From Rapana venosa (taxonomy: Eukaryota; Mollusca; Gastropoda; Neogastropoda; Muricidae), in contig CM054158.1 in the NCBI GenBank assembly GCA_028751875.1, positions 48,199,831-48,263,830 of the forward strand: a stretch of DNA of 64,000 nt, given 5' to 3'. How positions within the stretch are numbered: the first letter of the stretch is position 1; each line of letters begins with the position of its first letter. The position numbers were made by a program, and so were the translations under genes. Positions 1 through 11,169 of the stretch are shown here, one piece after another. The notes beneath the pieces were generated by a model. It was not told where the DNA came from. It saw only the letters and a list, made by a program, of their open reading frames with translations, and ran no database searches.

Positions 1-58
1 TCAACCCAGGGCAGTCACCACGTTGTGAGAGAAACCACATCGACCACACATAAATTAA
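1..58 (-). mobile_element. LINE family A, 3' region fragment
   Basis: The first bases match the part of repeat family A that follows its AACTCTACTGTCG segment (GGGCA..ACCACGTTGTG, then AAACCACATC..CCACACATAAA). The window edge cuts it. Family A is the 3' untranslated end of an RNase H LINE (see 36518-37370), read on the minus strand here. Confidence 0.6.
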
Positions 59-2330
59 TAATAATAATAATAATAATAATAATGTATGGAATTTATATAG
101 CCCTGAATCTTGCAAAGTAAACAAATCAAAGCGCTTGCATTCAAATCATTCACACGCATGCAACCAGCCATAAATAACAAGATAAACAAATATCAAATTT
201 ATATAACAACACACTTAGGTGGGGTGGTGGAGGTGAAAACAGCTATGAGAAGTGGGAAACAGACAACAGGGGAAGATCTCAAGTAGAGTATAAGTGCTTT
301 TTGAGGCTAGATTTGAAAGAATCAAACGAAGGCTTTTGGCGAAGCGGAAGAGGAGGTCGTTCCATGGGGGAAAGGACCAGGAAAACCCGAGAAAGGCGAC
401 GGCCAACAGGGGTTTGTTTAAATTCTGGGTTGTCCGAAAGCCAAGGCATCTACAGATGAACGAAGGGAGCGGGACGGAGTTACAGGTGAAGCCAGTTACA
501 GAGATAAGAAGGTGCAGTTTTGTAGAGACATTTGAAACAAAGGGTATTAATCTTATACTTTATTCTTTGTGAGACAGGCAGCCAGTGAAGATCGCAAAAG
601 GAGTGATGTGTTCAGATTTTTTTCTTTCTAAAGGACCAGTCGAGCTGCAGAGTTTTGTATGCGTTGAAGGGAGTAGATGGATGATGCGGCAAACCAGCCA
701 AGAGAGAATTACGTAGTTCAGTGAGAGAGAATGAGAGATGTGACAAGTTTGGATGTTGCTTCAGTAGACAGATATTTGCGAATTGCACTTATGCGCCGTA
801 ATTGATAGTAGCAAGCTGGCAGGTCGGGGGTGATGTATTTTTTCATAGGGGAGTGTGTTGTCAAGAACCACACCTAGATATTTACAGAGCTGGACAAGGA
901 ACCGACGTACTGCTGAATTCCACTGAAGTCGTTGTGATGGAGGAACTTTATTTTTGGGGTCCCATGGCATGGCTTCCGTTTATCAGCATTTAGCTGTAAC
1001 TTATTTTGAGTCATCCAGTTTTGAATGTCTAGAAGGCAGTGGGCCATTATTTGTCAGGAGGAAGGCAGATTTTCAAGGGTATTGCTACATTGAAGCTGAG
1101 TGTCATCAGCATAGAAATGATGATCAATATGATGGTGGTTTATTATGTGTGAGTGGAGCAGGTAAAGAGTGAGAGAACAGGTCCCAGAATGATCCCTGTG
1201 GATCCACATTCCAGTTTTGACAGGTTTTGAATGGATTTTGTTGACAATAACTTTCGGGTTATCGTTTGTGAGGTATGAACTAAACCGTTGGGGGCAGTGC
1301 CATAATACCAAACATGTTCTGGGGGCGAGAAAGAAGAATTGAGTGATCTATAGTGTCAAAGGCAGCAGATAGGTCGAGAAGAGTGAGAGGGATATTTTCC
1401 CGCATCAGCAGCGAGTAAAAGTATATCTAAAGTGTGGACTGGTGGTTTCGGTGCTGTGGTTGGCGCGATAGGCAGATTAAAAAGGGGGGAAGGAGATTAG
1501 GAAGAAGGTGGTTGTTAAGTTGTTTTAGAACAATTTTTTCAAGTACTTTGGAGATGAAAGGTAAGTTAGAGACCGGTCTGTAATTCTTTAAAATTGGGAT
1601 CAAGGTCGTGTTTTTTTAGTAGAGGTTTGACTTTTGCGGTTTTGAGAGCCGAGGGAAAATTCCTGACAAAGAGATGAGTTTACTATTTGGGTGATCGAGG
1701 GTACAATTGTGGAAGGCAATTGTGAGAAGACAGGAGCAGGTATGGGATCAAGATCGCATGATTTAATCGTCATTTCTTTCGGGAATTGTTGTGATTTCGC
1801 TTTCGCTTGGGGGATGAAAGAAAAAGAGAGGAGTGCCAGTGAATTGGGATCAGGAGGTGCAGGCTGGAAATGGAGTCTGATCCAGTCCGGAGCGAATGTT
1901 CGGACTTTATCTGAAAAGTGGGAAGAAAAGATGAGGAAAGTTCAGGCAGGCTGTGGTGGTGGGAAGAGGTTGTTTTTGCAGATCCAAGAAAGATTTGAGG
2001 TGAGGGTGAACAGAGTTTTTAGGATTTAGCGCAGAGAACTTGGGAAGAGTAATAATTTGTCTTGCTGAATGGATTAAAAATTTGACTTTGTTTCGGAGAA
2101 GTGTTTATTGATTCCAGTTTTGATTTCCGCCACTGCCGTTCTAGACGCCGACTTTTTGCGTTTCCCATCAAAATATCCTCAGTGTACCATGACGCACATG
2201 GCCTGCAGCAGGAGATGGTCAGTTGGAGGTGCATGCACGTCAAGCAACTGGCGGAGAACAGTGTTATAGTTTCGAGAGGTCAGTGTTGTCAGACGTTTGC
2301 GAAAGGCTTTCCCATAGTTTGTGAAGAGAA
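59..2330 (-). mobile_element. L2/CR1-like LINE, ORF2 remnant
   Basis: Decayed reverse-transcriptase ORF on the minus strand, broken by several frameshifts and stops. Read from 2240 downward it shows a linker after the endonuclease (SWYTEDILMGNAKSRRLERQW, about 2110-2190), a block reminiscent of LKPLLKK..LDPN (about 1590-1630), the RT segment HWF/YL..VNKIHSKPVK (about 1205-1270), the catalytic FYADDTQLQCS at about 1090-1125, KYLGVVLDNTL (about 840-880) and the C-terminal WNDLLFRFAKSLRLILSN at about 300-365. The endonuclease is absent, so the copy is 5' truncated. The 3' end (59-190 on plus) has AAGCGCTTTG, TATATAAATTCCATAC and an (ATT)n tail. The motifs are those of L2/CR1-type LINEs; the exact clade is uncertain. 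Confidence 0.85.
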
Positions 2331-2374
2331 GTTTGAAATGTTCATGGCCTTAAGATTGCGGCGGGTAACATACT

Positions 2375-2640
2375 TCTTTTTCTTACAGGTTTTGAAATTG
2401 AGACGAAACCCAAAACCAGTTTCCCTTTAAAAAACCACCCTTTTTCTTAATGAATAACTATGACGTCTACACTCATATCTGACGGGAAAAGCCCACTCCC
2501 TTAGGAAGTTAAAAATTTTTTTCTGATGGAAAATCGCAGAAAAGGTTCTTTAGGGAGTCTGCAGTAAAATGCTTGTGCCTAATATATTGTACATCTTGAC
2601 CCCAATCCAGAAGCAGACGCTTGTGGTTATTGGACATCAC
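2375..2640 (-). mobile_element. LINE family A, internal 3' fragment
   Basis: On plus, GAGACGAAACCCAAAACCAG then TTTCCCTTTAAAA matches family A just beyond its CACATAAAATGAGAT segment, and the following 200 bases (ACTCATATCTGACGGG, AAAAGCCC, GGAAGTTAAA) run parallel to 36800-36930. A long C run (2664-2681) closes it. No coding potential seen. Confidence 0.45.
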
Positions 2641-2699
2641 AGTCACACAATAATTTTTTAGTGCCCCCCCCCCCCCCCCCCAAAATCAAACAAAAATTT

Positions 2700-3790
2700 A
2701 AATCTTAGATTGTAAAGCCTTCCGGATTGCTTTTGGGAGTTCCGTTTTATGAATCTTCTTTAGGCACATACAGAGAAATAGGAGTACTAACTTTTGAGGA
2801 TTATCGTAACTTAGCCGTTTCAAAGTGTACCTTAAAAAGTTCAATAGTTGAAAACAATATTGCATCGGGAATTTCAATTAGATCTGACATAGATTTTCCA
2901 AAGAGAGCTAAAAAATATATCTTCTTTTGCTACAATTGGCACTTATACTTCCGATCTTCTCAAAGCAGTCAAGTATTAAACCTTAAGATTGGCAAAACTC
3001 CACATCTCTTTTAACACCTTGTCCAAAATGGGAACTTCTGGAAAATGCATATCCTTATCTTAAAATATAAACTTATAGATTTTTTGTTTCGCAGATTTTG
3101 TTCTGTGTAGATTCTAAACCTGCATTACAGTCTCTTAGTAACTCGACGCCGAAGGATAGGCAGAATATTACTGAACATTTGTTGGTACATGTAATTCTGA
3201 GAGGTTCGAAAGTTACTTTCTGGGGAGTTCCATCTCACTGTGGTATTTAGTATAATGAAAAATTGACAAAGATTCCAAAAAGGAAGCAAAAAATTCTAGC
3301 TATTTTAATGTTTTAGATATTTTCTTTCTCTACATGAAGGTTATGCTTTGTTCAAAATGGGTTTGCTGGAAACATGTCTTAAAAAAAAAAAAAAAAGGAA
3401 GAGGCTGGCTATCCCCAGCATACTTGTTCTGTTTTTGGATATTGAGAACATCCTTTATAATCAGTATGGCTTTCGGGAAAAACCCCTACTAGAACAATTG
3501 TTTCTCTAATCCACAGACAAAATGAATGCCTTCGAGCAATTTAAAATATACAATGTTTTGGCGTGACAAACTTTCCAATGTTCATGTTTTATATGAATGT
3601 CGCGGTTTAGGAAAGCCCTACCAACATTTCAAGATAAGTCTCTGCACGAAGTTTTGACCAATCCAAAGTTATTTTGTGATGTATCAAATTTTTTCTGATG
3701 TGATCCCTAGTATTCTCATTTTGTAAAGCACGACCGTCGAATTATAACACCTTTACTGTCGTGATCTACATTTTTTTTATTCAGGCACCC
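2700..3790 (+). mobile_element. RNase H LINE, C-terminal part of ORF2
   Basis: The frame from 2727 (95 codons, ending 3014) and disrupted frames after it read as the end of a LINE polyprotein. VDSKPALQSL followed by VTFWGVPSHCGI and YNEKL (about 3105-3270) is the second half of an RNase H domain (family pattern WVPSHxGI..NE..D). Downstream broken frames carry a short tail with LYECRGLGKALPTFQDKSL (about 3590-3650), as in other copies. Stops and frameshifts make it a pseudogene. Reverse transcriptase and endonuclease are missing. Confidence 0.7.
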
Positions 3791-3830
3791 TTGACACGTA
3801 GTTGAATTAGTCATTTTCCAATTTTATAGT

Positions 3831-4113
3831 AGTTTTCAAATGTTCTGTGCTTTTGTTATTCTTTGCGTTTCTTTGTCATGTTTTTGCACCATATTGTTTA
3901 TATGGATTGGAATTGGTCTTTTAATCACACAAATACCAACACGCATCTCTTTTTATTAAAGCCCTCATTTCCAGTTTTCAAATGTTCTGTGTTTTTGTTG
4001 TTATTTGCGTTTCTTTGCCATGTTTTTACACCATATTGTTTATATGGTTTGGAATCAGTCTTTTATTGCACATAAATACCAATACGCATCTCTTTTTATT
4101 AAACCCCTCATTT
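3831..4113 (+). repeat. Tandem duplication, 142-bp unit, two copies
   Basis: The unit starts AGTTTTCAAATGTTCTGTG and ends CCCTCATTTC; the second copy begins at 3973. The copies differ at scattered bases, so the duplication is old. It lies in the 3' untranslated part of the RNase H LINE. Confidence 0.8.
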
Positions 4114-4174
4114 CATCTCTTCCCCCCAAACCTTCTTCATCTCGTATCGCTTTAAGTGAACAGACGTAAAATCC

Positions 4175-4275
4175 AAGGCACACACCATGGGGTTCCCTCG
4201 CCTTTAAACAAATGAACGCGAGTGATATAAGAATGGCCGTATGTATGTATCCTGGTGAGAGTCGTTTTTCCCTTG
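4175..4275 (+). mobile_element. LINE 3' end segment (RNase H LINE)
   Basis: GGTTCCCTCGCCTTT, AACAAATGAACGCGAGTGAT and GCATCCTGGTGAG-like sequence recur at 34940-35015 after another RNase H domain and, decayed, at 54965-55020. The shared placement marks this as the 3' end of one LINE family. Confidence 0.55.
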
Positions 4276-4479
4276 TTTTTTGGTACACAAAAGGCGAACT
4301 TCCTTCAAGGAAGGACGAATCTGGAAAAGTTTATTGCCCGTCTGAGTGTTCCAATCATCTTACCAGAGAGACTGCCCTGTAACGTTTGCTTTTAGGTTTC
4401 AGATCTGTAATTTTGATCAGAGCTCCTTCTTGAGGCATTCTTGTAGTCGGTTAACTCTTTCGATGCCCATGTCCATGTA

Positions 4480-4875
4480 CTGTATTGTATTGTTTTGTAT
4501 ATCACTTTAACATTTAAGATTTATCTTCGTGAAATTCGGGCTGCTCTTCCCAGGGAGAGCGCGTCGTCACATGAGCAGCACCCCCCGTTATTTTTTCTGT
4601 TCCTGTCTGCATGTTTCCTATCAGACTGGGGTTTTTTCCAGCAGAAATTTGCTGGGAACAACTCTCTTGTTGCCGTGGGTTCTGTTTACGTGCAAAAAAA
4701 TGAGTATTACACATAGGACCTTGTTTATTGTCTCATCCCAAAGACTAGCACCCCGACCACCACCCACAGTCAAAATGGTTGGGGGAAAGTTTCAAGCATA
4801 AATGGGATCAAACCACCCCACACTTGAAACCCCGACTTTTCGCTTTCTAGGCAGGTGTGTTACCTCTTGACCACC
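4480..4875 (-). mobile_element. SINE family D copy
   Basis: On the minus strand it reads: a tRNA-like head (TGGTCAAGAGGTAAC as A box, GGTTTGATCCC as B box, about 4800-4870), a core with TGGGATGAGACAATAAACAA (about 4712-4735), then ACCCACGGCAACAAGAGAGT, TGACGACGCGCTCTCCC and AGCAGCCCGAATTTCACGAA (about 4525-4570). The same order is seen on plus at 38530-38925. The (ATT)n LINE-like tail of that copy is not visible here; ATACAATACAATAC is found instead. Confidence 0.65.
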
Positions 4876-4884
4876 GACTAATTT

Positions 4885-5135
4885 ATTTTTATTTCATGTT
4901 GTTCTTTTTTATCGAGGATAATAGAATAAGCACTTATGTGTTGTTTTTTTTTTACATCCAGTCCCCGTGTGTATGCGGGTTTTTTAAATTATGTCATCTG
5001 TTCCCACCGGCACACAATGACCTACTTTTACGAAAGCGGAACAGGTTTTTAACCCGTGGGCAAGATGTTTTGCGTGCGTTCGCACACGGGGCCTCAGTTA
5101 TAGTCTCAACACCCCGGGATCCATACCAAAACAAA
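4885..5135 (-). mobile_element. SINE family B copy
   Basis: Plus-strand landmarks in reverse order: TATCGAGGATAATAGAATAAG, ATCCAGTCCCCGTGTGTATG, TCTGTTCCCACCGGCACACA, CGTGCGTTCGCACACGGGG. The family consensus, seen complete at 13895-14225, has a tRNA-like head, a core with GACTATAAACCGAGG and a 3' end ATTATCCTCGATATAAAAG. Here the head is gone. Confidence 0.75.
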
Positions 5136-5145
5136 ACCACACCAG

Positions 5146-5802
5146 TCCTGTACCCAAAAGGGGGCAGATCGTAGAACTCTCCAAACTCAGGATGATTTAT
5201 GTTCCTACAAGCAAAGCCCTCCAGAGCGGAGAGCGAATCCGCGCTGATGATAAACCCTCCCTCCAGAACGCTGTATCAGTTTCAGAGACAAAACAAGAGT
5301 GCCAAGTTCAGCAGTGTATACCCAAACTGTCCAAAGGCAAGTGCTCGGAAAGTGCAGATTCCTTGATGGTAGGACAGTAGGCGTGCGCGGGCACGCACAC
5401 GCCACGTCTAATATCACAATTTGTGAAGAGACGTACAATGAATCGAGCACACACACACACCACACGTACGCGTGCGCGCAGACAGATAGGTCAAAAAACC
5501 TACAAAGATAGATACATAGGCAAATAAGATTGGTATTGGATAGATGGATGGATGGATAGACCATTGCAGGGGTGATTTTTCCACCAAAAAATGTCCAATA
5601 CTATTTTGTTTAATATGCCAGCATATACATTAGAGTATATCAAATAATCATAGCAACAAATAACTATGTGTTAGACTATAGGGGAATACTGAAATACGCA
5701 CTACATGAATTTAAAGAGCAAAGCAACCAACCTTTTTAAGCAGGAATATTCAGTAATGAGCTTAAAGGGGGAAATGTGATCCTTTTTCTCCTAAAAAAAA
5801 AA
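5146..5802. other. No gene recognised
   Basis: A-T rich sequence with a short CA/CG-rich stretch (5447-5485) and a GGATAGATGGATGGATGGAT run near 5548. Open frames here are short and show no known domain. Confidence 0.5.
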
Positions 5803-6356
5803 AAAGGGGGGGGGGGGGGGGGGGGGGGGGTCGGGGGGGGGGGGGGGTAAGCCAATNNNNNNNNNNNNNNNNNNNNNNNNNNNNNNNNNNNNNNNNNNNN
5901 NNNNNNNNNNNNNNNNNNNNNNNNNNNNNNNNNNNNNNNNNNNNNNNNNNNNNNNNNNNNNNNNNNNNNNNNNNNNNNNNNNNNNNNNNNNNNNNNNNNN
6001 NNNNNNNNNNNNNNNNNNNNNNNNNNNNNNNNNNNNNNNNNNNNNNNNNNNNNNNNNNNNNNNNNNNNNNNNNNNNNNNNNNNNNNNNNNNNNNNNNNNN
6101 NNNNNNNNNNNNNNNNNNNNNNNNNNNNNNNNNNNNNNNNNNNNNNNNNNNNNNNNNNNNNNNNNNNNNNNNNNNNNNNNNNNNNNNNNNNNNNNNNNNN
6201 NNNNNNNNNNNNNNNNNNNNNNNNNNNNNNNNNNNNNNNNNNNNNNNNNNNNNNNNNNNNNNNNNNNNNNNNNNNNNNNNNNNNNNNNNNNNNNNNNNNN
6301 NNNNNNNNNNNNNNNNNNNNNNNNNNNNNNNNNNNNNNNNNNNNNNNNNNNNNNNN
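5790..6356. other. Poly-A/poly-G tract followed by 500-N assembly gap
   Basis: An A run (5794-5805) and a G run of about 40 with one TC (5806-5847) lead into exactly 500 Ns from 5857 to 6356. The round number means gap length is a placeholder. An open frame drawn through it is meaningless. Confidence 0.95.
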
Positions 6357-6411
6357 TAAAAAACAATTTGTGTTACAACAAATACTTACAATACAGTAAA
6401 AGATGCCAAAA

Positions 6412-6815
6412 CTAATCTCACAATGTCATATTACAAAACGATAACCGAAGTAAAAAAAAAAAATCTCACAAGATGTCATCTTACAAAAAGATAACTGATG
6501 TAGAAAATAATCTCACAATGTCATATTACAAAATGATAACCGATGTAAAAAAATCTCACCAAATGTCATATTATAAAACAGTAACTGATGTAAAAACAAT
6601 AATCTCACAATATGTCATATTACACAATGCTAACCGATGTAAAAAAATTTTTAAAAATCGCACCAAATGTCATATTACAAAACTATAACCGATGTAAAAA
6701 CAATAATCTCACAATATGTCATATTTCAAAACAATAACCAATGTAACAAAACAAAAAATCTCAGAATATGTCATATCACAATATGATAACCAACATAAAA
6801 AAAACAATCTCACAA
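6412..6815. repeat. Minisatellite, about 45-52 bp unit, eight or nine copies
   Basis: Each unit has AATCTCACAA, ATGTCATATTACAAAA and TAACCGATGTAAAAA with variants, separated by A-rich spacers of varying length. It starts 55 bases after the N gap and lies downstream of the tetraspanin stop codon (6936), so it may sit in the 3' untranslated region or just beyond it. Confidence 0.9.
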
Positions 6816-6885
6816 CCAGTGAATGGACGAAATCATCCCAGTCATCGACGACTGGAGAACACAACTTTGTGCCGAGTTAGCAACG

Positions 6886-6888
<3 letters not shown>

Positions 6889-6919
<31 letters not shown>
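6889..6919. repeat. (GA)n microsatellite
   Basis: Pure GA/AG run about 30 bases long, 17 bases downstream of the tetraspanin stop codon in the minus-strand sense, hence (CT)n early in the 3' untranslated region. Confidence 0.95.
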
Positions 6920-6922
<3 letters not shown>

Positions 6923-6935
6923 CTGGGGTCAGAGG

Positions 6936-7007
6936 TCAGTAACTGATGATGCGCGTCTGTTCCCCCAGGAGCCGGTACAGCATGAAGGTCAAGGCCAAAC
7001 CCACCAC
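6936..7007 (-). CDS. Tetraspanin exon 8 (last)
   Basis: VVGLALTFMLYRLLGEQTRI then ISY and TGA. It completes segment 4 and gives a short cytoplasmic tail of about 12 residues. Acceptor ttacctgttacag|GTG. Confidence 0.95.
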   Translation of the reverse strand: MVGLALTFMLYRLLGEQTRIISY

Positions 7008-7409
7008 CTGTAACAGGTAAAGGTCGTACAGTCGGAACATTGAGACTGGACTTCTTCACTCCTTCAGAAGTCATCAGGGCACCGCTCTAAAAAATTTTGA
7101 TCAGGCACCATGTCATGGGGCAAAAATACACACATACACATTCGATCCAATCCAATCCTGTTGTTTATAGCCCCGTCGACCACAGAGGCCATATCAGGGC
7201 TGTCACCTCGTCAACTTTTAAAATCTCAGATCAAAACTGTGCAGCTATGTACAGAGTAAAACATGGTATAAAACCAACTCTACTGTCGTTCCTTGTAGCA
7301 ACGCCCTGGCCAACCCATAAGAATAAACCAGGGACGGGCACCACGTTGTGGGAAAAACCACATCAACCACACATAAAATGAGATAAAAACCAAAACCAGG
7401 TTCCTTAAA

Positions 7410-7470
<61 letters not shown>

Positions 7471-7618
7471 GGGTATTTTCCTGTAAGTGTTATATCAGTT
7501 ATTCAACCACAGAACATAATTTCCATTTGCAGACTGAAGATTGAAGATTTCCAGCTTGCACTATAAAGCCTCAATTAAAAATCTTGTTTTTAATGGGTCT
7601 GTTGAAGAACTAGACTCG

Positions 7619-7655
<37 letters not shown>

Positions 7656-10600
7656 TGTGTGTGTGTGTGCATGCATACATGTGTGTGTGCGCATGCATAT
7701 TTGTGTATGCGTGTGTGTGCACGTGCATGCATATTTGTGCATGTGAGTACATAAACACACATGACTGAATAATAATAATAATAATAATAATAATGTATGG
7801 AATTTATATAGCATAGCGCTGAATCTTGTAAAGTAAACAAATCGAAGCGCTTGCACACATATACATTTATACAAATAACTACGTACATGAAAGACAGACA
7901 TACATACATATTATCTCTACTCAGAAGTATCAACACAAGACAACAAAGAAACAATATTACGGCACACGACACTTACCATGGAGAAAGCGAATGCAAAGGC
8001 ACACCCTGACACAATGTCTGACTGACTGCCAATAAACTCCCACGCTTTTTCATAACATCCCTGCAACAAACAATAAAGACACCATAAAAAAAAGCATAAT
8101 ACCAAAGCCTCTGTATACAGGACTGTACATACACACACACACTGAAATGACTCCTGATAATATCACCATAGTATCTGAATTTGAATTCAAATTCTTTTTT
8201 TTTCTCTCCAGCAGACAGAGTTAGAATAAGAAAGAATGCAACATGGTGTTTTCTTGCACATCTTTTCAGACCAGTGAATAATACGTTGTATTGAATTATG
8301 AAAAGTATGTTGTATTGAATTATGAAAAGTATGTATTGAATTAAGAAAAGTAGTGAACAATGCGTTGTATTGAATTATGAAAAGTATGTTGTATTGAATT
8401 ATGAAAAGTATGTTGTATTGAATTAAGAAAAGTAGTGAACAATGCGTTGTATTGAATTATGAAAAGTATGTTGTATTGAATTAAGAAAAGTAGTGAACAA
8501 TGCGTTGTATTGAATTATGAAAAGTATGTTGTATTGAATTATGAAAAGTAGTGAACAATGCGTTGTATTGAATTATGAAAAGTATGTTGTACTGAATTAT
8601 GAAAAGTATGTTGTATTGAATTATGAAAAGTAGTGAACAATGCGTTGAATTGAATTATGAAAAGTATGTTGTATTGAATTATGAAAAGTAGTGAACAATA
8701 CGTTGTATTGAATTATGAAAAGTTTATTTCGTTGTGTCAAATAAGTTCCAACGACTTACGGCAATAAATAATTCATGATTCTGATTCCAGGATAGTCAAT
8801 AAACATTCATGTGCTGCATGCCGTTTTAAGTCAAATTTATAGGTCACCTAGCCCACCATGGCTTACTCTTCCAAAAGCGGAACACATTCAACAGAGCACA
8901 GTATAGAGATGTTAGTGAAATGCAAGCAGTTGAACTGGAAGGCCTGTAGCTTTCACCTTGAAGTAGCCCAAAGAGCCAAGATAACTATAACGACACACAG
9001 CGCACAAATCCAGCCCAGGGCCCAGTGCTAAGATTAGTGCTCCCTTTTCTTTTACCAAGTCCAAGTGTGGTCAGTTCCTGCTATAATCAGCACCAGCTGG
9101 GCTGGGATGGGATGGAGTGGATAGTTACATTTACATCTGCTTGACACCTGCACACTGTGTGTCAGCCGCTGATGAGACTATAAACCGAGGCCCCGTGTGC
9201 GAACGCACGCAGAACAGCTTGCGCACACGTTAAATCCTGTTCTGCTTTTCAGAAGAGTAGGCCATCGTGTGCCGGAGGGAACAGATGAAGGAATTAAATT
9301 ACAAAGCCGCAGCATACACACGGGGACTGGATGTAAAAAAGCACATAAGTGCTTATTCCATTAGCCTCGGTATAAAAGAATAAAATAAAATAAATAAATA
9401 AAACAGTGGCAGGTTGTGATGAACGAGGAGTTAACATGACATCCTGACTTCAGCGAGTGTCACTGCCGTCTGGTGTTCACTCTCTTCAGCTTGTTTCCTT
9501 TCCACTGGCACTCGAGGGTGAGGCAAAACATGCAGAACTTTACTGGATTGTTTTTCTTCCATTTCTCAATGGACTGGTGCTTTGAAGGTTTAGTGTGCCG
9601 TGTAATATTGCTTTAACCATCACAACCAATGGAAATGTCCGTTTCACAGAATTTACAGTAAACGGAGGCATCAGCTTTCTTGCTTGGCAAAATGAACGGC
9701 CAAGTGTTGCTGTAGGCACTCCTGTGTTCTTGTGTTCGTCTCTTTTCAGCAGATGAAGGCTTATCATCACCATCGTTGTTTGTTTCCATGGTGTCTTCTT
9801 CAGCTGGAAGTTTGTGAATGTGGTCAGGATTCCGCACTTTGTTGCCACATTTCCCCATCTTGTTGAAGAAAGGAAGACACTGGAGGTCAGTACTACTGTG
9901 CATGTGCACTGACCACAGGCAGAAGTCTCTGAACAAACCCCAGTTAACAACTTGCAGACGATTGTATTTTTTTCAGATTTTGACTTCCCAAATATCAGAT
10001 TTTCATTACTAAAATTGAATTAGTGCATTTTCCACATTTTTACGTAACAGAAATGAAAAATTACAGAGGGTGCACAGGTCTCTGACTGATCTTCTTCTTC
10101 CTTTTTTGTCATGTTTCTCCCAGGGGAGGTTTGACATTGATGAGCCTTCTCCATCTCTCTCCGTTTTGAGCTTCCTCCTTATTTATGCCCCTTTCTCTAA
10201 GATCATCTGCAATACAGGCAGCCCAGGTCTTGCTAGGTCTTCCCTTTGGTCTCTTTCCATCCACTACAAAGTTCATTGCTCTTTTTATGATGTGGTGGTC
10301 TGCTTTCCGTTGAACGTGCCCAAACCAGCGCAGTCTATTGGTACTAGTTACAGACTTCAGATCATCAACTTTGCACATTCTCCATAGTTCACAGTTATGA
10401 AACACTCACATTCACCCGTGGGGATGCCGGGGGGCCTGTCAGTATATAAATAGCATCCCCACATTCTGGAAATCCTGTGCAAGAAATTCCCTCTGTTCTA
10501 TACCTCTATTTCTGCCTTGTTCCTTTCACCTCCTTCAAGTCAATTTTCTATTTTCTTGGTCCATTCTCCTGCCACAAAGACTTAAAAGAAAACACTTCTC

Positions 10601-11129
10601 TCCCACGCAAAAGTAAGACGCGCTGGGCCCGACTTGACAGGCGCTTAACGGCAGCGCAACGCATTTTCGCTCATATGATGACAAGACAACGGTAGTTGCT
10701 GCCTGAGTGTTCACCGTGGAAGGAGCACTCACAGCGTAGTGCAGGGCGTTGTTGTTGATGTTGAAGCGCAGGTTTCCCGGAGGTCCCAGCCGCCATGTCT
10801 GACACTTGGCCACGTCGCGGTAGTCGCTGATCTTGGTGTCGTACACGCAGCACGAGCGAGGCACAAACTTCACCGGCGTCCGGTCTGTAACAGAGTTATC
10901 TGCTGATTTTTGTGTTGTTGTTGGTGTTGTTGAACTCGGTGTGTGTGTGTGTGTGTGTGTGTTGTGGTGTATGTGTGTGTGTTTGTGTGTGTGGTGGGTG
11001 TGTGGTGGTTTTGGGGGTGTGGTGTGTGTGTGTGTGGTGTGTGGTGTGTGGTGGTGCGTGTGTGTGAGTGTGTGTGGTGTGTGTGTGTGTGGTTGTGTGT
11101 GTGTGTGTGTGTGCTTGTGTGGTGTGTGT

Positions 11130-11169
<40 letters not shown>

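Noticed and set aside
5791..6366. 191-codon minus-strand open frame
   Set aside because: It consists almost wholly of the 500-N gap plus poly-G; not a gene.
8277..8725. CRISPR-like array
   Set aside because: Units are contiguous with no unique spacers, and the genome is eukaryotic. The same holds for 6412-6815 and 30505-30935.
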